Source: JADYZU01 sp964540965 (GTDB taxonomy: Bacteria; Pseudomonadota; Alphaproteobacteria; Rhodobacterales; Rhodobacteraceae). Taken from it: a stretch of 64,000 nucleotides of DNA. The stretch's first letter is position 1. Each line of letters opens with the position of its first letter. Below are positions 58,136 through 64,000 of this stretch, piece after piece. The notes under the pieces were generated by a model. That model made no database searches, was not told where the DNA came from, and worked only from the letters and a program-made list of their open reading frames with translations. Position numbers and translations under genes: made by a program. The stretch spans positions 13,733-77,732 of the forward strand of contig CAZIOT010000018.1 of assembly GCA_964540965.1 (NCBI GenBank), in the 5' to 3' direction.

Positions 58136-58507
58136 TCAGAGCGCGATCTTCATCAGCGCGAAAATGCCCGTGGCGCCGATGATCCAGGCGGCGGAAATCG
58201 CCGCGATGATCCCCAGCTTGCGCGCGGTGCCGTGGGCGTAATCCTCGATCATCGTGGTGGCGCCCATGGCGAAATGGCGCAGGCCGATAACCAGCAGAAG
58301 CGCGGTCAGGATCGCCGGAAACGGATGCGAGAAGGTCTCGAGCACCCCGGCGCGGTCCTGCCCCAGCGCGCGGCCAAAGACATAGACCCAGGTCGGCACG
58401 ATGAAGGCCAGCCCCACCGCCGACAGCGTCATCGACCAGTGGTGATGGGTGCCGGTATGCGAGGGGCCCTTGCCCTCGGCGCGCTTGCGGGCGGTCAGAT
58501 AGCGCAT
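58136..58507 (-). CDS. sdhD: Succinate dehydrogenase membrane anchor subunit
   Basis: 123-residue protein with three membrane helices (HHHWSMTLSAVGLAFIVPTWVYVFG; FPAILTALLLVIGLRHFAMGATTMIEDYAHG; LGIIAAISAAWIIGATGIFAL). The HFAMGATTMIEDYAHG segment matches alphaproteobacterial SdhD at the quinone/haem site. It lies between sdhC and sdhA. Confidence 0.93.
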   Translation of the reverse strand: MRYLTARKRAEGKGPSHTGTHHHWSMTLSAVGLAFIVPTWVYVFGRALGQDRAGVLETFSHPFPAILTALLLVIGLRHFAMGATTMIEDYAHGTARKLGIIAAISAAWIIGATGIFALMKIAL

Positions 58508-58514
58508 GTCGGCC

Positions 58515-58907
58515 TCACTGGACGAGATAGACGGTGATGGCGGTCAGCACCACCGAACCGATGATGCAGGCCCAGCCCAGCTTTTCGGCGGTCGGCACGT
58601 CAAGGCCGTGGCCGGCGTCGAAATACAGATGCCGCAGCCCGGCCAGGTAGTGATACCAGATCGCCAGTGCCGAAAGGGTAAAGACCAGATCGCCGAACCA
58701 GCCCGTCGCCACCGCATTGGCCAGCGCAAAGGCGCTGTCCGAAGTCGCCGCCGCGATCAGCCACCACACCGCCAGCGCCGCCGACACGATCAGCGCATTG
58801 CCGGTGATCCGCGTCAGGATCGAACTTATCGAAGTCATCTGGAAACGGTAGTATTTCCCCAGCATGAACGGGGACAGGGGGCGTTCTACCTGCCTTGGGC
58901 TGTTCAT
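58515..58907 (-). CDS. sdhC: Succinate dehydrogenase cytochrome b556 subunit
   Basis: 130-residue three-helix cytochrome b subunit. RPLSPFMLGKYYRFQMTSISSILTRITG is the conserved N-terminus with quinone-site Ser and Arg; WYHYLAGLRHLYFDAGHGL carries the haem-ligand His. First gene of sdhCDA...B. Tandem dyads at 59064-59097 lie about 160 bp upstream. Confidence 0.94.
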   Translation of the reverse strand: MNSPRQVERPLSPFMLGKYYRFQMTSISSILTRITGNALIVSAALAVWWLIAAATSDSAFALANAVATGWFGDLVFTLSALAIWYHYLAGLRHLYFDAGHGLDVPTAEKLGWACIIGSVVLTAITVYLVQ

Positions 58908-59204
58908 GTCATTCCCTTCGTCGCTGGCTTTGTGCCGGATCGGTCCCGGTCCGCTGGGCGCGCTTCGGCTGTCGCGTCATTCCATAGCGCGTTTTTCGGC
59001 CAAGTCACGCGCTGCAATGCCGCAAATGCAGCATGTTCGCGCTAAACCCTCGGTGAAATCGCTTTTGTGGTCACAAATTTTTCGCTTGTGATCACTTACC
59101 GCCCACCGCCCCTCGGATTGCCGACTCGGCACCGTTCCAGAGCCGCAGCATCCTTTCGGCAGATGCAGGTCACCGGGGAATCGTGATGACGCCGGCACGA
59201 GGTC
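58908..59204. other. 297-bp sdh upstream region
   Basis: No gene seen. It separates sdhC from the same-strand DUF1737 gene and contains the paired operator-like dyads at 59064-59097. A clear -35/-10 pair for sdhC was not found; the AT-rich stretch around the dyads is the likely promoter. Confidence 0.5.
59064..59097. promoter_or_regulatory. Two operator-like dyads upstream of sdhC
   Basis: TTTGTGGTCACAAA (59064-59077) and TTGTGATCACTT (59086-59097) share the pattern TTGTG-N-TCAC. Their centres are 21 bp apart, about two helical turns, so one dimeric regulator could bind twice on the same face. The half-site resembles those of GntR-type regulators of central metabolism, but the protein is not identifiable here. 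Confidence 0.6.
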
Positions 59205-59411
59205 TCAGAGTTGTCCCAACTTCATCTCGGGGTCATAGTCCGTCCCCGGCACATCCTTCACCACGGCCTGACCGCAGCGCATCTTGCCGTTCAGCGCGTC
59301 ATAGGCATAGGTCGGGCCGCCGTGCAGCTCCCAGCCCCGCGACAGCGCCAGTGTGACCTTGTGGCAGAAGGCCGAGGTGTCGTCGTCGGTCAGGAATCGG
59401 TAGGCGCGCAT
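59205..59411 (-). CDS. DUF1737 family small protein
   Basis: 68-residue soluble protein. RAYRFLTDDDTSAFCHKVTLALSRGWELHGGPTYAYD and RCGQAVVKDV match DUF1737, a short alpha-beta domain of unknown role. Start 59411 lies one base after the NnrU stop, so the two genes are co-transcribed. Confidence 0.85.
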   Translation of the reverse strand: MRAYRFLTDDDTSAFCHKVTLALSRGWELHGGPTYAYDALNGKMRCGQAVVKDVPGTDYDPEMKLGQL

Positions 59412-59412
59412 G

Positions 59413-59958
59413 TCAGGCTCCGAACGGGAGAAGGCCAAAGAAGGTGTGGATATAGCCGAGGATGCCGGTGACCACCACCGCCCCGACAATCGCGCCGATC
59501 TCTTTCCCCATCGAAGCGGGCGGGTTTTTCACCCAGACCGTATCGCGGTTGATCAGCAGCATTTCGACCAGTGCCCAGACCGCAAGGCCGCCGAACAGCA
59601 CGATCGAGGCGAGGTCGCCGTTGACCAGCAGATGCCCCGCCGCCCAGAGCAGCACGGCCGTCAGTTGCGGATGGCGGATCACCCGTGTCGCCGCGGTCTT
59701 CATCCCCGAGGCGGCGAAAAGATAGACCGCCAGCAGGACCAGCAGGTTGTTGATGTGGGTCATCGCCGCGGGCGGGAACCAGACCTGCGCCGAATCCCAG
59801 CCGCGATAGCCGATGACCATCAGCACGATGGCGACCAGCGACAGGACCGCGACCACGCCCTTGCCCGGTTCGCCCAGCCGCGCCCGTGCGTCGGGCGCCA
59901 GCCGCCTGAACAGATGTGCGCCGCTCCACACCAGAAGCCCCAGAACCATGAGTATCAT
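59413..59958 (-). CDS. nnrU: NnrU family membrane protein
   Basis: 181-residue membrane protein with about five to six helices; MILMVLGLLVWSGAHLFRRLAP, MKTAATRVIRHPQLTAVLLWAAGHLLVNGD and TVWVKNPPASMGKE are NnrU motifs. NnrU was first described beside nitric-oxide/nitrite reductase regulation in Rhodobacter and is related to isoprenylcysteine methyltransferase-like membrane proteins. No denitrification gene is adjacent. Start 59958 gives the first helix. Confidence 0.85.
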   Translation of the reverse strand: MILMVLGLLVWSGAHLFRRLAPDARARLGEPGKGVVAVLSLVAIVLMVIGYRGWDSAQVWFPPAAMTHINNLLVLLAVYLFAASGMKTAATRVIRHPQLTAVLLWAAGHLLVNGDLASIVLFGGLAVWALVEMLLINRDTVWVKNPPASMGKEIGAIVGAVVVTGILGYIHTFFGLLPFGA

Positions 59959-60034
59959 GCCGACCCCGCGATGATTGCCTTTGGCAGGGCGAGGGTCGCG
60001 CCGCAGGCCGCGCGATGCAAGGGGGCAATGGCAC

Positions 60035-60511
60035 CTATCTGTTGCGCGTATCAATCGGATAGGCAGTGGTGAACTTCAGCCGCTCCATCGCGAAATGCGA
60101 GGTCAGGTTCTTGATCGGCACCGCATCGGTCAGCCGTTTGTAAAGCGCGTCATAGGCCGCCATGTCCGGCACCGCGACCTTGAGCAGGTAGTCAAGCTCT
60201 CCGGCCATGCGGTAGACCTCCATCACCTCGGGGATCGCCGTCGCCGCCGCGGCAAAGGCGTCGCGCCATTCGGCGGAATGGTCGGCGGCCTCGATCCCCA
60301 CGAACACGGTCAGGCCAAAGCCGATCGCCGCCGGATCGGCCAGCGCGACGCGGCGCTGCAGCACGCCCGCCGCCTCGAGCTTCTGGATCCGCTTCCAGCA
60401 GGGCGTCTGCGACAGGCCCACCCGGTCGGCGATTTGCGCCACGGGCAGGGTCGCATCGCGCATCAGTTCGGCAACGATCTTGCGGTCGATCAGGTCCAGA
60501 TCGGCACCCAT
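60035..60511 (-). CDS. Lrp/AsnC family transcriptional regulator
   Basis: 158-residue regulator. The N-terminal HTH (IDRKIVAELMRDATLPVAQIADRVGLSQTPCWKRIQKLEAAGVL) and the C-terminal RAM/AsnC domain (EVMEVYRMAGELDYLLKVAVPDMAAYDALYKRLTDAVP) are complete. It would respond to an amino acid. It is divergent from the Rrf2 gene, with the dyad CTATAATGTCTATAG between them. Confidence 0.92.
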   Translation of the reverse strand: MGADLDLIDRKIVAELMRDATLPVAQIADRVGLSQTPCWKRIQKLEAAGVLQRRVALADPAAIGFGLTVFVGIEAADHSAEWRDAFAAAATAIPEVMEVYRMAGELDYLLKVAVPDMAAYDALYKRLTDAVPIKNLTSHFAMERLKFTTAYPIDTRNR

Positions 60512-60555
60512 GGGTCTCTCCTTCTTCTTCGCGGCCTCAGCGAAGCAGAGTTATT

Positions 60556-60570
60556 CTATAATGTCTATAG
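60556..60570. promoter_or_regulatory. 15-bp dyad between the Lrp and Rrf2 genes
   Basis: CTATAATGTCTATAG has perfect five-base arms around ATGTC and includes TATAAT, which could be the -10 of the plus-strand Rrf2 gene. It is 45 bp from the Lrp start and 81 bp from the Rrf2 start. It may be an autoregulatory site of either protein. Confidence 0.5.
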
Positions 60571-60651
60571 TGTTTATCGTGTATTCCTGCCTTGCACCGG
60601 AGCCCGCAAAACCCGATGTTGTCTGCGGGTGCGGCGTGCTGGTGCTGGCAG

Positions 60652-61116
60652 ATGATTACGCAGAAGATGAAATATGCGCTCAAGGCGCTTCTGGTGCTGG
60701 CGGACGAGGCCGCCTTGCCCCAACCCCAGCCGCTGACCATCGAGGCCATCGCCAAACGGTCCGACACGCCCAAGCGGTTCCTTGAACATATCCTGCTGGA
60801 ACTGCGCAATGCCGGCTATATCGCCTCGATCCGCGGGCGGTCGGGCGGCTACAGCCTGATCAAGGCGCCGCGCGATGTCTCGGTGTCAGAGCTGCTGCGC
60901 CTGATCGACGGCCCCATCGCCCCGCTGCCCTGCCTGTCGCGTCGCGCCTATCAACGCTGTGACGATTGCACCGACGAAGCGACCTGCCGCATCCGCCGCG
61001 TCTTTGCCGATGTGTTCTGGTCCTATCTGGTGCTGATCGACTCTCTGACGCTGGCCGACATGCTGCGCGATCCGGGGCTGGTCTCGCAGATGCCGGTCGC
61101 GCCGGCGGCGTCGTAA
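60652..61116 (+). CDS. Rrf2 family transcriptional regulator
   Basis: 154-residue Rrf2 regulator. MKYALKALLVLADEA and LEHILLELRNAGYIASIRGRSGGYSL are the family's winged-helix motifs. Four cysteines (PCLSRRAYQRCDDCTDEATC) could bind an iron-sulfur cluster or act as a redox sensor. It lies directly upstream of the sulfate uptake genes in the same direction, so a CymR-like role in sulfur/cysteine control is likely. Start 60652. Confidence 0.88.
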   Translation: MITQKMKYALKALLVLADEAALPQPQPLTIEAIAKRSDTPKRFLEHILLELRNAGYIASIRGRSGGYSLIKAPRDVSVSELLRLIDGPIAPLPCLSRRAYQRCDDCTDEATCRIRRVFADVFWSYLVLIDSLTLADMLRDPGLVSQMPVAPAAS

Positions 61117-61275
61117 GCGCCTGCTTTCACGACAGATTTGCGGACATACCCTCTCCTGCGGGAGGGAATAATATTCTCAAATCCCTACAAACTTAGCCGT
61201 GATTTTTTTGTTGATAAACTCGACTATCTCTGTCGTTATTTAGGGTATGGCGACCAACAGCCACAGGAGACGACC
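61117..61275 (+). promoter_or_regulatory. Control region upstream of the cys genes
   Basis: This 159-bp gap is AT-rich for the window. It holds a small hairpin (CTCC-TGCG-GGAG, about 61150-61162) that may end the Rrf2 transcript, then TTGATA near 61214 followed by ACTCGAC-TATCTCT-GTCG, whose inner arms CGAC/GTCG form a dyad. TTATTT is a possible -10. These are the most likely promoter and operator for sulfate uptake. Confidence 0.4.
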
Positions 61276-61515
61276 ATGACCCTTGCCCGCCAGACCGCCC
61301 ATCGCGCCCCCGCCGCCATGATGCAGGCCGGCGCCGTCTGTGCCGTCAGCCTGATCGACCGCCGCACCGGATCGCCGCTGCGCATCAACGGCAGCCCCGT
61401 CGTGCTGTTCTCGCGTCAGCCGCACGAGGCGGCAGCCGACCTGCTGTCCGGGCGCAACCCGGCAGTGTGGGAGGCGCGCATCGAACCCCTGAACCACGGG
61501 CGGAGGCTGCAATGA
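61276..61515 (+). CDS. Small protein at the head of the sulfate operon, unknown
   Basis: 79-residue soluble protein: AVCAVSLIDRRTGSPLRINGSPVVLFSRQPHEAAADLLSGRNPAVWEARIEPL. CAGGAG precedes the ATG. The stop overlaps the next start (ATGA), so it is coupled to cysP. No family recognised. It may be a sulfur-starvation accessory protein. Confidence 0.65.
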   Translation: MTLARQTAHRAPAAMMQAGAVCAVSLIDRRTGSPLRINGSPVVLFSRQPHEAAADLLSGRNPAVWEARIEPLNHGRRLQ

Positions 61516-62762
61516 CCCCGCAGCCCGCGCCCCGCATCCCCAGCCATTTCCCCTTCGCCGCCGTGGTCACCGGCGCCGCGACCGACAAGGACAGCACCAT
61601 GATCCGCACCATTCACATCTCGGGCGCCATCACCGCGCAGGGCCCGCAGCTTCAGACGCTGGCCGATGGCCGCATTGCCGTCGACGCCGGCGGCCGCGTT
61701 CTGATCGGCTGGCCGATCGAACCGCAGCGGGCCGTCGCCCGGACCGGCACTTCGGCCTTTGCCGGCCTGCGCCTTGGCCTTGCCGCCTCGGCGCTGGCCT
61801 TTGGCGGGCTGGTGGGGCTGGCCCCTCAAGCACAGGCGCAGGACACGCTGCTGAACGTGTCCTATGACCCGACGCGCGAGCTATACCGCGAGTTCAACGA
61901 AGCCTTCACCGCCCATTGGGTCGCCCTTGGGCACACGGCGCCGGTGATCGAACAATCGCATGGCGGCTCGGGCTCGCAGGCCCGGGCGGTGATCGACGGG
62001 CTGACGGCCGATGTGGTGACGCTGGCGCTGGCCGCCGATATCGACGCCATCGCCGCCAACAGCGACCTGATCCCCGAAGACTGGCAAAGCCGCCTGCCGC
62101 ACAATTCCAGCCCCTATACCTCGACCATCGTGTTTCTGGTGCGCGAGGGGAACCCCAGGGGCATCGCCGACTGGGACGACCTGATCGCCGAAGGCGTCGA
62201 GGTCATCACCCCCAACCCCAAGACGTCCGGCGGGGCGCGGTGGAATTACCTTGCCGCCTGGGCCTGGGCCGAACAGAACGGACAGGATCCGCAGGAATTC
62301 GTCCGCCAGCTTTTCGCCCATGTGCCGGTGCTTGACTCGGGCGCCCGCGGATCGACCACCACCTTCGTGCAGCGCGGCATCGGCGACGTGCTGCTGGCCT
62401 GGGAAAACGAAGCCTATCTGGCGCTTGATGAACTGGGCGAGGATCAATTCGACATCGTCGTCCCCTCGGTCTCGATCCTGGCCGAACCGCCGGTCAGCCT
62501 TGTCGACGGCAACCTTGCCAATGACGCCGAACGCGAACTGGCGCAGGCCTATCTTGACTATCTCTATTCCCCCGAAGGTCAGGCCATCGCCTTTGCCAAC
62601 TACTACCGCGGCTGGGATGCCTCGGCCGCCAACCCCGATGACGTCGCCCGCTTTCCCGCGCTCGATCTGGTGACCATCGCCGATTTCGGCGGCTGGGCCG
62701 AGGCGCAGCCTGTCCACTTTGGCGACGGCGGCATCTTCGACCAGATCTATACGGCGCCCTGA
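61512..62762 (+). CDS. cysP: Sulfate/thiosulfate-binding protein with long N-terminal extension
   Basis: 416 residues from ATG 61512 (GGAGG six bases before, ATGA overlap); ATG 61599 with AAGGA is an alternative. The mature sulfate-binding domain starts QDTLLNVSYDPTRELYREFN and has NPKTSGGARWNYLAAW, the sulfate-binding signature. Before the signal-like helix (GLRLGLAASALAFGGLVGLAPQAQAQ) there are about 80 extra residues, including IRTIHISGAITAQGPQLQTLADGRIAVDAGG. Such an extension is unusual for an exported protein. Confidence 0.85.
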   Translation: MTPQPAPRIPSHFPFAAVVTGAATDKDSTMIRTIHISGAITAQGPQLQTLADGRIAVDAGGRVLIGWPIEPQRAVARTGTSAFAGLRLGLAASALAFGGLVGLAPQAQAQDTLLNVSYDPTRELYREFNEAFTAHWVALGHTAPVIEQSHGGSGSQARAVIDGLTADVVTLALAADIDAIAANSDLIPEDWQSRLPHNSSPYTSTIVFLVREGNPRGIADWDDLIAEGVEVITPNPKTSGGARWNYLAAWAWAEQNGQDPQEFVRQLFAHVPVLDSGARGSTTTFVQRGIGDVLLAWENEAYLALDELGEDQFDIVVPSVSILAEPPVSLVDGNLANDAERELAQAYLDYLYSPEGQAIAFANYYRGWDASAANPDDVARFPALDLVTIADFGGWAEAQPVHFGDGGIFDQIYTAP

Positions 62763-62763
62763 C

Positions 62764-63660
62764 ATGGCCCTTGCCCCGTCACGGCCGCTGGTCCACCGAT
62801 CCCCGATCCCCGGCCTTGGCCTTTCGGCCGGGATCACCCTGACGATGCTGTCGCTTGTGGTGATCCTGCCGCTCGGCGCCCTTCTTCTGAAGGGCGCCGT
62901 TTTCGGCCCCGGCAACATCTGGGAGGTGGTCAACAGCCCCCGCGTCTGGGCCGCGCTGTGGCTGTCGTTCCGGCTGTCGTTCCTTGCCGCGGCCTTCAAC
63001 CTTGTGTTCGGCACGCTGCTGGCCTGGGTGCTGACCCGCTACAGCTTTCCCGGCCGCCGCATCCTGGACGCCGCGGTGGACCTGCCCTTTGCCCTGCCGA
63101 CCGCGGTCGCGGGCATCGCGCTGACCACGCTTTACGCCCCGAACGGCGTCTTTGGCGTCGCGTGGAAGGACACTTTGGCCCCGGCGCTGAACACCGTCCT
63201 TGGCCCGCTCGGGATCGAGGTCGGAACCCGTCTGGCCTATACCCCCTTCGGCATCTTCATCGCGCTGGTCTTTGTCGGCCTGCCCTTCGTCGCCCGCACC
63301 GTCCAGCCGGTGATCGAGGAGATCGACCGCGAGGTCGAAGAGGCCTCGGCCACCCTTGGCGCCGCCCGGTCCTATACCCTGCGCCGCGTGATCCTGCCGA
63401 TGCTGCTGCCCGCCATGCTGACCGGCTTTGCCCTGTCGCTGGCCCGCGCCGTCGGCGAATACGGCTCGGTCATCTTCATCGCCGGCAACATCCCGCTGGT
63501 GTCGGAAATCGCCCCCCTGCTGATCGTCATCCAGCTTGAGGAATTCGACTACGACTCCGCCACCGCCATCGGCATCGCCATGCTCGCCATCTCGTTCGCG
63601 ATGCTGTTCCTCATCAACCTCATCCAGATCTGGAGCCGGCGGAGGATCGGTTATGTCTGA
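62764..63660 (+). CDS. cysT: Sulfate/thiosulfate ABC transporter permease CysT
   Basis: 298-residue permease with six membrane helices. YSFPGRRILDAAVDLPFALPTAVAGIAL and the EAA loop EEASATLGAARSYTLRRVILPMLLPAM are typical of CysT/CysU; RAVGEYGSVIFIAGNIP is in the last part. It starts one base after the cysP stop and overlaps cysW by eight bases. Confidence 0.94.
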   Translation: MALAPSRPLVHRSPIPGLGLSAGITLTMLSLVVILPLGALLLKGAVFGPGNIWEVVNSPRVWAALWLSFRLSFLAAAFNLVFGTLLAWVLTRYSFPGRRILDAAVDLPFALPTAVAGIALTTLYAPNGVFGVAWKDTLAPALNTVLGPLGIEVGTRLAYTPFGIFIALVFVGLPFVARTVQPVIEEIDREVEEASATLGAARSYTLRRVILPMLLPAMLTGFALSLARAVGEYGSVIFIAGNIPLVSEIAPLLIVIQLEEFDYDSATAIGIAMLAISFAMLFLINLIQIWSRRRIGYV

Positions 63661-64000
63661 CGCGACCCTTTCCCTTGCCCGCCCGCGCCGCCCGGTCACG
63701 ACCGAGGCGCCGGGACTGCGCTGGACCCTGATCGCCATCGCGGCCCTTGGCCTTGGCGCGCTGGTCTTTGCGCCGCTGATCGTGGTCTTTGCCGAGGCCT
63801 TGTCCGACGGCTGGTCCGCCGCGGTTCAAAGCCTGTCGTCACGCGATGCACAATCTGCGATCCGGCTGACGCTGACCATCGCGGCCATCGCCGTGCCGCT
63901 GAACGCCGCCTTCGGCATCGCCGCGGCCTGGTTCATCACCAAATACGATTTCCGCGGCAAGGCGTTCCTCATCACCCTGATCGACCTGCCGTTTTCGGTG
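63653..64000 (+). CDS. cysW: Sulfate/thiosulfate ABC transporter permease CysW, 3'-truncated by window edge
   Basis: The first 116 codons of the second permease. It begins MSDATLSLARPRRP, then a membrane helix (TLIAIAALGLGALVFAPLIVVFAEAL), SAIRLTLTIAAIAVPLNAAFGIAAAWFITKYDFRGKAF and LIDLPFSV, which matches the CysW N-terminal half. The ATG lies inside the cysT 3' end (eight-base overlap). The ATPase gene cysA is expected beyond the right edge. Confidence 0.9.
   Translation, partial: MSDATLSLARPRRPVTTEAPGLRWTLIAIAALGLGALVFAPLIVVFAEALSDGWSAAVQSLSSRDAQSAIRLTLTIAAIAVPLNAAFGIAAAWFITKYDFRGKAFLITLIDLPFSV

Overview
The window is a GC-rich stretch of chromosome from an alphaproteobacterium of the Rhodobacteraceae/Paracoccaceae type (Paracoccus- or Rhodobacter-like). 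Several things point there: families typical of that group (DUF1523, a DUF6638-like protein, DUF6455, NnrU, an HvrA/H-NS-type nucleoid protein), an FnrL-type operator, dense operons with ATGA overlaps, and short dispersed hairpin repeats. It holds about 73 genes, most supported by recognisable families. No rRNA, tRNA, CRISPR array, integrase or complete insertion sequence was seen.

Layout. 0-8.7 kb: the end of a uronate dehydrogenase gene, a two-component system with a DUF4173 membrane protein, an AraC regulator, and a deoC-aldehyde dehydrogenase (ALDH16-type) pair for deoxyribose catabolism. 8.8-17.1 kb: a minus-strand operon of largely uncharacterised proteins built around an AAA+ ATPase, a TelA-like coiled-coil protein, three small membrane proteins, DUF1523 and a DUF6638-like protein. 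It contains a Phd/VapC toxin-antitoxin cassette and a gene of clearly lower GC. 17.6-39.6 kb: an iron island. It has a FecCD/FecE-type siderophore ABC transporter preceded by seven tandem paralogous substrate-binding proteins plus a truncated eighth. Divergent from it are imelysin, bfd, bfr, a dihaem oxidoreductase, a second imelysin and DUF1513. Then come hmuSTUV for haem and a TonB gene. 39.7-43.6 kb: a ChvE-GguA-GguB sugar ABC transporter. 43.7-49.4 kb: a PcaB-like lyase, a saccharopine dehydrogenase-like/DUF4166 protein, and a CadR/PbrR-type MerR regulator divergent from a Zn/Cd/Pb P-type ATPase. 49.5-53.7 kb: small lipoproteins, an acyltransferase, H-NS, deoD and an FnrL-linked DUF6455 protein. 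53.7-58.9 kb: sdhCDAB with five small genes between sdhA and sdhB. 59.2-64 kb: DUF1737, NnrU, Lrp, then an Rrf2 regulator and the start of a sulfate uptake operon (cysP-cysT-cysW, cut by the right edge).

How the parts work together. The iron island combines periplasmic capture by many binding proteins with a single inner-membrane siderophore permease, haem import and cytoplasmic haem handling, periplasmic imelysin/dihaem proteins, and iron storage with mobilisation (Bfr/Bfd). TonB would energise outer-membrane receptors, but none is encoded here and exbB/exbD are also absent. deoC and ALDH16 together would turn deoxyribose 5-phosphate into glyceraldehyde 3-phosphate and acetate. The distant deoD would feed that route.

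The two best candidates for undescribed biology are the seven-protein binding-protein array (20.5-27.8 kb), with its mosaic copies and decayed eighth member, and the AAA+/coiled-coil/membrane operon (8.8-17.1 kb). Functions given for the second are mostly inference. All domain assignments come from reading motifs, without database searches.
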